From positions 27,693,001 through 27,757,000 of the forward strand of contig NC_091674.1 in NCBI RefSeq assembly GCF_042453785.1: DNA of 64,000 bases, given 5' to 3'. The position numbers and the translations under genes were made by a program. This DNA is from Malus domestica (lineage: Eukaryota > Streptophyta > Magnoliopsida > Rosales > Rosaceae). Position 1 is the first letter of the stretch, and every line of letters begins with the position of its first letter. Shown here piece by piece: positions 47,841 through 64,000 of this stretch. The notes beneath the pieces are model-generated. The model ran no database searches and had not been told where the DNA came from. It saw only the letters and a program-made list of their open reading frames with translations.

Positions 47841-48574
47841 ATATTTTAGTATTATGTTGCGATATTATCAAAAATATTGAAAATATCGCGATATTATCGA
47901 TAATATTGCGATATTTTGACGAAAATCATTTGGATAGTTAAAAAAATTTCGGATCTCTAAAAAAACGATAATATCGGCGATATTTTGCCGATATTATCGA
48001 TATTTTCTTCCTTGGTTATAATATGTGTTTTACTTTGATACACAAGTTTGAGGATTAGATGTATCACTTAGAATTATAAAATATAAAAAATAAAAAATAA
48101 AAGAAAATTAATAAAAAGGGTGTCAAATTTTTGAATTTTAATAAAAAACCATCATCTAACTTTTTTAATGATAAAGACAAGAGAAAGAAAAAAAAACCTA
48201 ACTAAGGGCGCGTGCAAGGAGCACCCAACCAATCCTACTGTTGCATAACCCTTTGATATAATCCAAGCATATTTTATTACTCTAAAATTAAAATTTCAAA
48301 TTAAAGTAGGTTTCGTTCAATTCAAAACCAGATATGGGGTGGTATGGTTAGAAGGGAGTCGATCAGGTGTGGGTTAGGATGGTTGGGGGTAGGGTTGGGG
48401 CAACATCATTGACAACATCGTTGGACTCATCACCAATTTTTCTAGTAATGGTATTGAGCTATTAGCCATGCTTGAGTTTAACAGCGTGGACGTTGATCTC
48501 TATTATGTTTTTTTTTTTAAATCTTTTTATTGCATTATGGTGAAAGAACTTGAAAATCTAGGACAAGCATCTAT

Positions 48575-48715
48575 CGTTAAGTTTCATAAATAGAATAGTA
48601 TCGTTAAGTTTCATAAACATTGGCGTACCATTAAGTTTCATAAACAATGTAGTACCGTTAATTTTCATAAATAATATAGTACCATTAAATTTCATAAACA
48701 GTGTAGTAAGTTTTA
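48575..48715 (+). repeat. Tandem repeat of about 29 bp (copy B)
   Basis: Counterpart of the array at 39440, with GTTAAGTTTCATAAA units and more substitutions. Confidence 0.8.
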
Positions 48716-49942
48716 TAAACCGTTTGTGTGAGAGGGGCGCATAGGTCCGTGCGTCAGTTTTTTTTTAATATTAAAATTATGTCTTTTTCATTAAGATTTA
48801 AGTTTTTTGTCCTTTTTATTATAATTTAAGAGCTTTTCACTAAAAATTAAGTCTTTTTCATTAAATAAAGTTATAGCATAGTTTTTTATTAAGATAAACT
48901 TAGTCCAAGGCATTTTCATGAAAATTCTCTTAAAAAATAGTACTTTGATCCAGGTCCAAAACTTTGAGTTGTTATTAAATTTAGTCCAATTCTAATTTTC
49001 AATTTTAATTAAATTTCTTGATTTATGCATCTTTACTCAAAATTTTAATTTTTTTTAAGAATACTCAAAATTTTAATTCAAATATTTAAATGTGAAAATC
49101 TAATCACTTTCAATTAAAAATAGTTAAACAAAATTTATATGTCATCATATATGATACATATATATATATATAGTACTTACAATATTGATTAGTTAACACA
49201 ATTAACTTGTGATGAGGTAGAAGAAAATTTGAGATACATATAAAGAGCAGAAATAAGGAGAAACAAAATTTATTTATTATATTAATCTCAAAATTAAATA
49301 AAAAATAATCTATAAATAAAAGGGATATATATCACAATCTAATAAAAAGATAATAAAAATAAGCTAATGCGGATAATCAGCGGGTGAACTTAATACAACA
49401 AAGTGTACTAAACCCAAAAATGATTCACTATTAGACTTATATCAAGTTTACTCTAAAAATAATTAATTAAGCATACCTTTCTCTTTCTTTCTTCCACAAA
49501 TGTATATTAAGTATCAAATTCTGGTTTTCATTAAAATTATTGTTTTCCATAAATAAATAAAAAATATAGCTACCACATTCAAGTGTTCAATCGAATCATT
49601 TCTTCCACATTTTTTCATAGCATTATAGACAATATACAAGTTAATCTGATAATTAAAAGAAATGGAATCGACAACGTTTATGAAGGTTTTATCCTTTTCT
49701 ACCATTTTTCTTTTTTGGATGTTGGCTATTAGTATCACTCTCGAGGAGTGGTCAAGAGAAATTGTATAAAATTAGAAGGGAAAGAAAAAGAAAAGAAAAT
49801 AACCGAAGCTCATCCAATAAGCATAAGAAATTAGAAGGCAGATAGGAATTTCGACCGTTGAAAGGGGAGAGGGGCTCCCCTCTCTTCCCTCCCCACTTCT
49901 CATTCGCATTTCTTCGCTTCATTTAGTTAATCTAGCTCTGCA

Positions 49943-50038
49943 TATATAACCCATCTCCCACTGCAATTCTGAAACTTTAAATTAATTCACTTCCAAGAAA
50001 ACTAATTAGCCATGGAAACTTGCCCTACCCTGCCCTGA
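49943..50038 (+). promoter_or_regulatory. TATA box and upstream ORF of the pectate lyase gene
   Basis: TATATAA at about 49943 precedes a nine-codon ORF at 50012-50038 in strong context (GCCATGG); the coding start is at 50176. The leader could repress translation, which is inference. Confidence 0.5.
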
Positions 50039-50175
50039 AAATTAAAGCCGTTACTTCGAACCCTAGCAGTCTGGTAGGTCTGGTTTCACACCCGTAATAT
50101 AGGAAAAAAAAAAGATTCTCTAAAACAAAATTGAACAAATGATAAGGTGAGGAAATAAAGGTGAATAACTGAGCA

Positions 50176-51812
50176 ATGGAAGCTAATTACACGCTAAATG
50201 TGTTTATTTTATGTATTTTTATTATTACAATCACAATTCCGGCAACGGTGAGGGCCAACATTGCGGATTTCGACGCGCACTGGCAAGGTCGAGCAAAAGA
50301 AGCGAAGCAAGCCGCCAACGAAGCCTACAATAAAAATCCTGCACAAGTCACTGAAAGTTTCAACAAGGAAGTCCACGAGTAAGTTCCTTGTCACACAAGC
50401 AACCAACATTTTTAACCACCACCAATGTTGAATGTTTCATCGTGTACTTTAATTTGTAAAGAACTTTGATTTTTCGGTTTTGAAATTGTTCATTTACAAA
50501 GCTTTTATTCAATGGAAGCAGCACGTTTGATGCCGCGAATAAAACGAGAAGGAACTTGAAACAGAAGTACAAGGGTCCATGCCTGGCTACAAACCCTATT
50601 GATCGTTGCTGGAGATGTGACCCAAACTGGGAAACAAATCGCAAGAAGCTCGCTGATTGCGCCAAAGGATTTGGGCACAAGACGACAGGAGGCAAGGCTG
50701 GAAAAATCTATGTGGTGACTGATAACTCTGACAATGACATGGTGAACCCAAAACCAGGGACACTACGCCACGCTGTGATACAAACTGGGCCACTTTGGAT
50801 CATATTCGCTCGAGACATGAGAATAAAGCTAAGAGAAGAGCTTATGGTGACGAGTGACAAGACAATTGACGCACGAGGTGCAAATGTGCACATTGAGGAT
50901 GGTGCACAAATTACACTACAGTTTGTGAAGAATGTGATCATCCATAATCTCCACATTCATGATACCAAGCCAGGAAATGGTGGCATGATTAGGGACTCGG
51001 TGAATCACTATGGACAACGCACACGCAGTGATGGTGACGGTATATCAATGTATGGAGCCTCAAATGTTTGGATAGACCATGTCTCCGGGTCAAATTGCGC
51101 AGATGGACTCGTTGATGCCATCCAGGGGTCTACAGCCATCACCATATCCAACTGTCACTTCACCAATCATAATGATGTAAAAATCCATCTATTACATACA
51201 AATCGAGACCAACCCTTTGTGAAAAAAAATGCTTTTTACGAACTAATGTGTCGTTTTGATTCATGATGTAGGTGATGTTATTTGGTTCAAGTGATAGCAA
51301 CTCTCAGGATGAAGTGATGCAGATAACTCTGGCTTTCAACCATTTCGGTCAGGGGTTAATTCAGCGTATGCCAAGGTGCCGATGGGGGTTTTTCCATGTT
51401 GTAAACAATGACTACACGCATTGGATTATGTACGCTATTGGTGGAAGCCAACATCCTACCATAATTAGCCAGGGCAACCGGTTCATTGCCCCGTCCAATA
51501 ATGCCAGTAAAGAGGTACATATACTACTATGAACAAATAGCACTACTTGTTCCCTGAAAACAAATTGTCGATCCTAATCATATTGTTATCTAGGTGACGA
51601 AGAGGACAAGTGGAGCCGAGAATGAGTGGAAATCATGGAATTGGAGATCAGAGAACGATCTTATGATGAATGGAGCATTCTTTGTTGAATCCGGAAGCCC
51701 AATCAGGAATCTCCCAAAGGCGGATATGATCAAGGCAAAGCCTGGGACATTTGTGACTAGGCTCACGCGCTTTGCAGGTCCTCTAAAATGCATTAAAGGG
51801 AAGCCATGCTAG
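50176..51812 (+). CDS. Pectate lyase (PL1 family) with Pec_lyase_N domain
   Basis: Four exons, 50176-50378, 50522-51176, 51272-51514 and 51594-51812, encode 439 residues; a NAGNAG acceptor at exon 2 allows one extra residue. The N-terminus has a signal peptide ([18 protein letters not shown]) and the Pec_lyase_N segment found in anther/pollen-type LAT56/LAT59 relatives. The beta-helix domain contains [49 protein letters not shown] and the catalytic-site motif [11 protein letters not shown], then [14 protein letters not shown]. The enzyme cleaves de-esterified pectin in the cell wall by Ca-dependent beta-elimination. Changes from the usual DHCSLS to DHVSGS and RCRHG to RCRWG are notable but outside the core catalytic arginine. 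Confidence 0.93.
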
Positions 51813-52390
51813 AGTATATGTTGAACAAACATAACAAATATGCATATAAATGTATGAATCTCAAACTGAACCCTGTTGAAAACCCAGATGTTTTTGTAGC
51901 GGTAGACAGTGAAGAGTAAATAGAGAAAACACTGTCCTCTTATCGTGTTCTTGCGAGGGCTGGGGGTGGAAGAGAAAAATATATGATAGATTTGTGAAGG
52001 TAACTATGAGGTGTATACACAGAAATGTAAATTTTGCAATGGATAAATTTCTGATTGCAGTTGATTTAATCTGTTCTTTCTAATCGAGGTACAGTGATAT
52101 ATTCTGCAATTTACCGTCTCATTTGTGGTGAAATCCTATTTCCGATAGGAACAGTTGACAATTGTCCGAATTTTCCATTACTTTTGTATCCATAATAGTG
52201 CGAAAAGAAGACCCGACTCCAAAGGTTATTTGATTTTCAACTTTATGTTTACTAATCAAATCTGTTTTACGTTTGTCATTGGGGAAATCATCCAAAGAAG
52301 CATCAAATAAGAAAAATATCGCCATCAAGAATCCCAACTAAAAACTTCGGAACTGCACTGACCTTTTCGGTTGACAGCCCTTGCGGTATA
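51813..52390. other. 3' flank between pectate lyase and the ICS pseudogene
   Basis: No gene seen. The genes are convergent. Confidence 0.5.
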
Positions 52391-56434
<4,044 letters not shown>

Positions 56435-57271
56435 GAGAGGAAGGAGGAGAGGGAGGTTTCGTCTCAGCTGCCAATAGGTGATGGTGCTCTCCTCCAACGC
56501 TTTTATAGAGAGACATGGTGGGGAACGTGACACGTGAGAGCGTGTTTCTGATCCAGTCTTAGGACTAGAAAAGTTCGCCTCTTTTTTATATTACGACAAA
56601 TAAAGACGGAAAATATACCCAAATAGAATCGGCTTACAAAATTATAAGCAAATTAAAAATCACAATGTTTTGACAAGGAGGAAAATTCAAACTTTGTGCA
56701 AAAGACAAACACAATCCTTCCGACCAACTGACCTAACTCACATTTGCATAATTATTTACGCTTTAATGTTCATCATATTACAATTTTGATTAGAAGTTTG
56801 CAACCAATTTCATTTGTGTATATTCCCTCGATAGGATCTTTGTAATTAAGAAATATATATAATAATACTTCTGATTCATTTATATCCAATCAACCTCAAT
56901 TATTCACACCATAGAGGGTGCGATGGGGTGTGGATAATAATTGGATAAATTTTTCACAGAATTACACAACATTCTGTCTAACCTAATAAAGACTCGTTTA
57001 AAAATGCTTTTAAAACGACTGAAAACATTTTTAGAACTAATCCTTAGTAAAAATGCAAATGTTCTTGGGTTCCAAAAACATTTTTCGCAAAAGCGCTTTT
57101 AACAATTTTAAAAGCGATTCTAAACAAGCCCTAAGACTACACAATCATAGGGATTTTTAATCCACCTCATTCAAGTGCCAATATACAACAAACAACAAAA
57201 ATAAATTCATCTATTAACAAAAAATGATATTCCAACAACACTTTGAGGGGAAGAATCCTAACTCGTAAGAC
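56435..57271. other. Region between the ICS pseudogene and the YLPM1-like gene
   Basis: AT-rich; likely former ICS promoter and 3' end of the neighbour. No gene seen. Confidence 0.5.
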
Positions 57272-60200
57272 CTACTCTTCCCCCAAACCAAGTCCACCAA
57301 TCCGCTGCCGCCTCCTGTCAAAAACTGCTTTGAAAGAGTCGCGTTCTGCACGAAGTTGCTCTTGGAATGCTTTCTGCTTCTTTGATTCACCACTGCTAAG
57401 CCTACCATGGGTGGTAGAGTTCTCTTCTACGGGTAACGGGTTGGACTTCTGCAGGTGTCGGAAGTTAAAAAGCTAATGAGACCATTTTGCTGGCCCTATG
57501 AAGGAATAGATACAACACATAGATGGTGCATGCACGAATACCACAAGAACCGTACTCTAAACGAAGGGTGAACCTTGTATCTCAACAACTAGCCCAGCAG
57601 AAAAGAAGGTACTATAACAACGACGAAGCTACATCTAATTACTATGTCCAACTTTATAATTTATATCATGAAAGGCATAATGTAGTTGTTTTATGATAGC
57701 GAAGTAACACTAACCAAGTTGTATCCAGAACCTGGTCCAATGACCAAAGACATGACATTCGCCTTCTTTGCTGCTGCTATTGAAAACCCAGTATAGCCAA
57801 CCTGGAGGAAGGAAGAGCAAGGTTGCAACGACTAAGAAATATGTATACATAAACACCACTATAACAGCGATATCTTTCTTCTAAAGGTAAGTTAACAATC
57901 AATTCTTGCACTGAAAGTAACTATAAAACGACAAGTCATGATTTAAAATACACACACACACACACACATATATCAACTAAGCATATACATCAGTTGAGTG
58001 ATAGGACCAGAAAATACATACCTGGTCACTCCAGCACACGGATTTTGCTTCCTTGCGATAAGCGTTAATCAGTCCAGAAAGAGCATTAAACTTGCCCTTC
58101 ACACCTTCAGCTTTTTCACTATCATCATCGTATAATATTTCTGACCATTTACTCCTACCTAGTTCTTTCACTTCCGCAGTTGGATGGTCTTCTTCAGCGT
58201 CCAAGCTCTTCCCACCGTGCAAAGAGCCTAAAGATTAAGATTTACTAAACCTGATTAACTCAAATCACCCCTCACATTATTACTAATACGAAAGAATTAT
58301 AAGCCAAAAATACCAATATGAGCATCATCTTCAGCAGGGGGTGCTATGATCTTTTCAGGCTTTCTTTCTTCCAATCCCGGTGAACCATCATTATATGCAT
58401 CTTCTGTATCCATGTCCACCTGGTAGATATCATATGGCTTCATATCAAACCAAAATGAAAATAGATCTGGATCCAAAATATGTAGTAATGATCTCCTAGT
58501 CATCGGTGAGCAAAGTAACTCAACTCACTATCCATTGGATTAAAATCAACTGGCATTTATCTACCAAAAGAAGTCTATTGGGATTTAGTAACCAGCCATT
58601 ATAGTTTAATCAATGATTGGTGGTACAATTCTAAGTTCTCTAATGAGTAAGCAATCAAGTTGATATATATCCACAGGGTGTTCCAACCACACAATGTGAA
58701 CACACGACAACCACAACACTGTTGATCATGTTGACTCTACAGAATGGTCAACATGGTCAATACTGTGTGGTAATATGTTTGGTACATGTATATATACACA
58801 TTTCTTTTTGCCTTAGGAATACAGGCATATCTGATGCCAGAGAACTCTTCTTGTTCAAAATAAAAGAAAATCAAAAGAATCAAATGTGATTTAACTTACT
58901 TCTTGAATGTCACTTTCCTTCAAGCCATCTCCATGGAATAATGACTGTCAAGCCGGCAATACACAACGTCAAACAAAAGCCCATACGCAAATATAAGTGA
59001 TAACATAATCCCAGGTTTGTGTTACTTTCACTGGCCCTTGTAGTGGTACCTCCCCCTATTAATTCTTGGCTTTGAATCCTCAAGTAGTTTCGGACCCCAA
59101 AAGGGAAGGAGGTGGAGGTGTATAGCTCTCATGGGCCCAAAAGTAAACAGTTTCTTTTACTTTCACAAGTTAATGCCCATCCTAACTTTCTAGCCAAAAA
59201 CTAATGGTCATCCTACAACTGATCAATGAAAAAGCATTAACTCGACCTCCATGTTCAACATTTTACACCTACAACTGATGTTTGCTTTGAACTCCTACAT
59301 CCTAACCTAAAGTGAGAGCTAAATTTAAATGACAACAAACCTTGGTGTCCAATTGCAAGTATAGGGTTGGAGCTTCCTCCCATTGTCCAGCCATCTTCTG
59401 TACGTCAACTTGGGTAAAGCCGTGCACATTCCTAGCTCCGCAACCCTTAAATTAACAAAACTATATATGAAAAAACAAAAACCTTCCAACTTTATGTCTA
59501 ATGTTAACAGTGCTTTCAAGAAAGAGAATAATCATAAAACACACACATACGATACTCACCACAGGATCCTTATATGGAGCTTCTAGTATATAAACTTCAT
59601 ACCCCGAACTCTGAAAAGAAAACAAAGAACAATGAGTGAACCAGAAAATAGACAATCCAGAAGTCACTATTATATGATCCAACCACCATTATTATGATTT
59701 TTTGGACCATAACTCAGCCCCCATTGAATATAAGAAAAACAACCAATCGTGCAAATATTAGTAGTACAAGAGGAAAATTGCTTCCAGATGGAAAATTACA
59801 CGAAATTTCATGCATGGTGCCATTGATAAAAAAAGCACCACTAACCTTGACAACAAGATCAAATAAATGAAAACCAAAGTGAGTATACCTAAATCCCCAC
59901 CTTACAACCTAGTAAGTAGGTAAGGCCATAAGAAACCCAACTCTGGAAGTCCAAACTACAGCCACATGTAATTAGCCCCATGACTAAACACAGTCTCCGT
60001 AGTTGGCACATATTCAAATAGGTTATAAACTCCAAAACAATACAGGTTGGAGAACTGGCGCTTGTTTAGACAGGGCATCAAAATACCTCATCTCATCCAC
60101 CTACTTAAAAATATGTAATACTAAAACATAAAATCACATACTACAGCATCACAGAATTGCTAATCTAGGATATTGGCACACTAGCAAACTTCTCGCTAGC

Positions 60201-63200
60201 TCTCTAATCTACATTGGATAAGGTCTATGAAAGATGAAGCCACTACTGGGTTTCTCATGAAAATGCTGAGTGACAAAAATAGTTGACACTTACAGAACAC
60301 ATGGCAGAGGTTGTGAGAAAGAGAGAAATGAGGTTATACCTTTGCAATTGCCCAAAACTGAGCAAAGTCAGCTACCCGCAGATTGCGGTCATCCACTAAG
60401 ACGAAGCACACATACCACCAACAAAAGGGTCAATTTCCGTACAAAACTGCATCTGTAGTTAGTTAAAATGAAGGCAGTGCATTGGCACTGCATCATCTCT
60501 TGTTCTACAATGATACTAGATTATTTTGCTTACTAAATTTCCTGGCAAGCCAGTATGGTAATCTTATCATTTTAATGCCTCAGGACTAGAAAATTTTTAA
60601 GATAACGAAAAACAATTTTGAAATCCTGATTCCTATCTAAACAACACTTCAGGAAGGTCACTTATGCACCCATGTTTTAGAGGAGACATATGTCTCAGAG
60701 CTGATCGCTTACCACCAGCCAGCGTGAGCTACTGAAATCAAAGTACACACTGCCTAAACATCATTTGACCAAAAAACTGTCACCATATTTTACACAAAAT
60801 TCGCAAGTAATTCCATCTGGAAATCTCAGAAATTCCCAAGCCTTTATAAATAGCTACATAGCAAAGAAGAAAAGGGGCAAAGTAGAGATATAAAGTCTGA
60901 TGTTTTCTGTCCTTGGTCAGCAAAAAAAAAGGGAAGGCATACCAATTATGAAGGTGAAAACACCCTCCTCAAGGGTCTTCTTAAATGCCTTCAGCATACT
61001 CGACCTATAAGCCTGTGGAGAAGACATGACAGCATCAAGGGTTTGATACCATTTTTATATGAATGGAATATAGAATTCTTAAATCATTCTATCCCTAGGC
61101 ATGTCAAAATCATAATTGGCTCCAAAAGAAAAAAAAAATTAAGAAGAAAATAATACAAGAGGTAAATAAATAACTGACATCTACCACCCAATGCCTAACC
61201 CCAGCTCCCCAAACTAAAGAAGTTCCACAAGGATTTAAGACAACTAAATGCTAAAATTGACTGTTTGCACACAGAAAGATTAAACGTATCAAAAATTGAA
61301 GTGGTAGTTTACTGGATTAACAAATGAAACTGCAATTTTTTTTTTCTGTTTGATTGCTTGAAAGGAATTGCCTAAACTACAAAAAACGAGCTGACTATTT
61401 TTATTCTAGATGGCAAAGCAGGAAAGGTTGATGCAATCAAATTCTATAGCAGCCTTTTTATTCAGCAGTGACCAAGACAAAGTCCCAGGGCTAATTTTGC
61501 CTGACGCAACAGAATTTACACAACCACCTCCCAACCCTTGTAAATTTTAATCAAGTAACATAATCGTAAAACTTAAAAAGGCCAAGAATTTCAACATGAA
61601 AGACATTCAAATCAAACCAAATTTCTATAAGTTTTGAATATTTTGAACTGTTTTACCTCCTCCATTTCAGGTTCATAACAATACTCCATCACCTTCTTCA
61701 CCACTCGCTTCTTGCCTCTAGCTGAACTTGAAGATTTTGAAACATCACTTTCCTCAACCTTTAGTATGAAACATAACACTTCAGTTAAAATTCTCTCAAG
61801 TGCCCAAAGAACACTAAAGACAACCCTGAGAAAGTAACAGGAGGCAAAAGAAGAGACAAGAAAAAAAAACCTTTTCTACTTCTGTCATAAAATAATCATC
61901 CATGGAATGGATTCGTGGAGCATTACCACCATTTTCAACCTCTAGGTCACGCAACATCTTTGCTAAGTAGCTCTTTCCACTACCTGATATCAAATACATT
62001 AACAGATTTCCAGAATATGGTCGAAGGTGAAGAAAAAAACTATGAAAGTAAGTGGGATGGGTGGGGTTCTGTAGTTTTCAGCTCAATTTTGAAGGGGTAA
62101 GTATGAAAATTGATCAAGCACTAATCTAAATATTATTTGCTTCTCTATTAGACTGGCAGACCACTATGGTTAACATTTTAGGGACTTAAGAAAAGCAATG
62201 TGCACTTATGAAAAATGAATAAACACCACCTGCACATATTACAAATATAAAATTTGGTACCTGGAAGCCCTCTTAGGATTATCACAAAATGATCTGGACG
62301 AGTGACTCTATGTGGCTGCTTAAATAAGTGTGTAGCATCAATAACTTTTGGCTTATCCAAAGATGACTGCTTTCGTGGAAATGGATACCCCTCTCCTATG
62401 TACTGCTTTGATGATATTTGATGAGCAGCATGAGATTGCTTCGGAATTACAAAAGGAAAATTTAAAAAAAAAAAAAGTTGTCATTAGAAGGCTAGAAGCC
62501 TAATAGAAAATTGCAACCCAACAAGAATGCAAGATAAACCATAAAAGCATACAAGGAAGCAACTATACCTCCATAATATAGCCAGTAGAAGCATGTGAAA
62601 ATGGCTTACTATGAAAATAAGGCTGCGCCGGAGAGTGGGATTCAGGATATGGTGGATAGGCTGAAGACATCATTGGTGAGGAACCATAGGAAACCGGAAA
62701 CAATGAAGGCGGCGATTTTGAATGCGGATCCATTGGAAGAGGAGGTGGTGGAGTGGTGGGAAGAGAAGGCTGCCCACTGAATGACCGAGAAGCCCGCATA
62801 TGACCTGCATTTTCAGAAACAAATCTACCACTAGCAGGGGGCGAAAAGTAGCCTCCGTTTTCATTCGTAATTGGAGTGCCATGTGGAGCAACTCCAGGCA
62901 TATGTTGCTGCCCAAGTGACTGTCTCACAGCATGCCGCTGCATTCCATAGGGTTGTGGTAGCTGATTGGTATGATCATAGTATGGTACATTCACATGGGA
63001 ATGTTGTGATTCATTCACAGGCCTAGAATCTTTACTTTGATCTGCATACCTATTCGTTTCGCCATTCGGGATGGTATTACAATCCGAAACTGAACCCGCC
63101 CCACCGTGATCATGAATCAGCTTCAATCTCCGCTCATTATCTAATGAAAAGCTCGCATTGTTCGGGTTAAACTCGGCCTTTAAACCCAAACCATCGACCC

Positions 63201-63579
63201 TCTGCCTTTTGAAGTTCCTATCACCTTCACTAACGTACGCATTGCCACCATATTCATACAGTGGCGGACCTTGCGGCGGCGGCGCCAAACCGTCTCTGTA
63301 CGGAAATTTCCCATATCGGTCTACGTCAAAATTAGGGGTTCTCTGCCACGGCCTGGGATTTTCAAACCCATTCGGATTACCCACGAACGGGCTCTGAGTA
63401 CCCATATACGGGTCAAAACCGGGTCTTTGGAAAGGGTGACCCGAATCGTTAGGGAAGATCGGGTTTTGATTGAAGGGCGGATGCGGAGGGCAAAAGGGGA
63501 AGTGAGAAAATGAGCAAATAGGGCAGAGGGTACCAGGGATTGGAGGCCTAGGCCGCCATTGTTGGTGCTGAGGGTCCAT
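57272..63579 (-). CDS. YLPM1: YLP motif-containing protein 1-like, P-loop nucleotide kinase-type
   Basis: Thirteen exons give 768 residues in one phase-consistent frame: 62569-63579, 62261-62438, 61871-61983, 61657-61758, 60943-61012, 60340-60395, 59560-59610, 59341-59445, 58900-58944, 58314-58419, 58022-58227, 57715-57801 and 57272-57448. Exon 1 (MDPQHQQWRPRPPIPGTLCP) is a long Pro/Gly/Tyr-rich disordered region. Exons 2-3 form a Walker A P-loop (RGLPGSGKSYLAKMLRDLE), followed by DDYFMTEVEK; VDDRNLRVADFAQFW and YEVYILEAPYKDP complete the AAA_33-like kinase fold. The C-terminus has FNALSGLINAYRKEAKSVCW and ends GGLGLGEE. Animal YLPM1/ZAP3 is nuclear and binds PP1 and RNA-related partners; the plant role is not established. 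Start chosen as the first ATG of the long exon. Confidence 0.92.
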
Positions 63580-64000
63580 GACAAGCTCTGATTTGAGGAT
63601 CGTCGGAAACTGTGGCCCACCTGAAAATAATTGAAAATTAGGGTTTTGATTCTGCGAATTTGGGGATGTCAGGGTTCGAATCAGTCAACTGAGAAGAGAA
63701 GAGAAAAAGCATCGCCTGAATATTCCAGAAGAAACTACAGCTGAACAATTGGTTCGGATTTGTAGCTGCTTGTTAGAGGGGGAGGTAAAGCGGTAAAAAG
63801 AAAGGCCTTGAGATTTTAAGAACAAAATAAAATAAAGGCAAACTGAATAGTATCATGATTGATTTTTTAATGTAAAAGTATGGTGTTTTGTTAAAATGAA
63901 CAATATTTGAAGTTTTTTATTAAAGTTCCCTAAAAAGAATTATGGCACAACCGTTGTTTTTTGTCTCGAACATGTGCGACATTTTCTAATGGAAACAGAA
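63580..64000. promoter_or_regulatory. Upstream region of the YLPM1-like gene
   Basis: Presumed 5' untranslated region and promoter; no TATA box was assigned. Nothing else seen. Confidence 0.4.

Larger units (their letters stand above)
46440..48014 (+). mobile_element. TIR element carrying a U2 snRNA-derived region, only in copy B
   Basis: Perfect 17-bp ends CAAGGAAGAAAATATCG and their inverse, with GTTATAAT duplicated at 46432-46439 and 48015-48022. Copy A has the empty site TTGGTTATAATATGCG near 37768. Both ends are rich in GATAT/ATATC palindromes. The interior has about 170-bp tandem repeats and, near the right side, an snRNA-type promoter followed by U2-like sequence. No transposase; superfamily not assigned (8-bp duplication). 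Confidence 0.88.
41469..50597. repeat. Copy B of the tandem segmental duplication
   Basis: Collinear with 30630-41468, about 9.13 kb, or about 6.55 kb without its two private insertions. It continues into the rest of the complete pectate lyase gene, so the right-hand end lies at the ancestral position. Confidence 0.92.

Overview
This window is plant nuclear DNA: intron-rich genes, AT-rich intergenic sequence, and dense LTR retrotransposons, TIR transposons and MITEs. Protein and repeat character (Cassandra TRIM with a 5S-rRNA LTR, CONSTANS-like fragment) suggest Rosaceae, probably Maleae such as apple or pear. The species guess is inference.

Layout. Positions 1-7402 are repeats: an LTR relic split by a 3.1-kb solo LTR, then a non-autonomous copia-like element. 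Positions 7412-22842 form a four-layer nest. A long-TIR MULE-like element contains a hAT-like element, which contains both a Cassandra TRIM and a young gag-only Ty3/gypsy element with identical 5-bp target duplications. That Ty3 element has no pol. In its place it carries sequence resembling host genes, a CONSTANS-like B-box gene joined to a thaumatin-like gene, and an intact antisense ORF.

Genes at 24776-27675: a HIR (SPFH/prohibitin) gene on the plus strand faces a VDAC-type porin on the minus strand. A perfect 500-bp tandem repeat (29211-30210) and a dead MCTP C-terminus follow.

Positions 30630-50597 are a tandem segmental duplication. The ancestral unit was about 6.55 kb and ran from inside the MCTP relic, through a small-heat-shock-like (RTM2-like) gene, to exon 2 of a pectate lyase. 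Since duplication, copy A gained a hAT, two MITEs and a solo LTR; copy B gained a Harbinger-like element and a TIR element. Each insertion has an intact empty site in the other copy. Copy B keeps the working RTM2-like and pectate lyase genes. Copy A has a frameshifted RTM2-like gene and a beheaded pectate lyase fused to antisense MCTP sequence. The TIR element of copy B (46440-48014) contains a recognisable U2 snRNA 5' region behind an snRNA-type promoter.

Positions 52391-56434 (minus) hold an isochorismate synthase gene with three inactivating lesions. Positions 57272-63579 (minus) hold an intact 13-exon YLPM1-like P-loop gene. Exon coordinates were derived by eye from splice consensus, reading frame and family knowledge; no alignment program was run.
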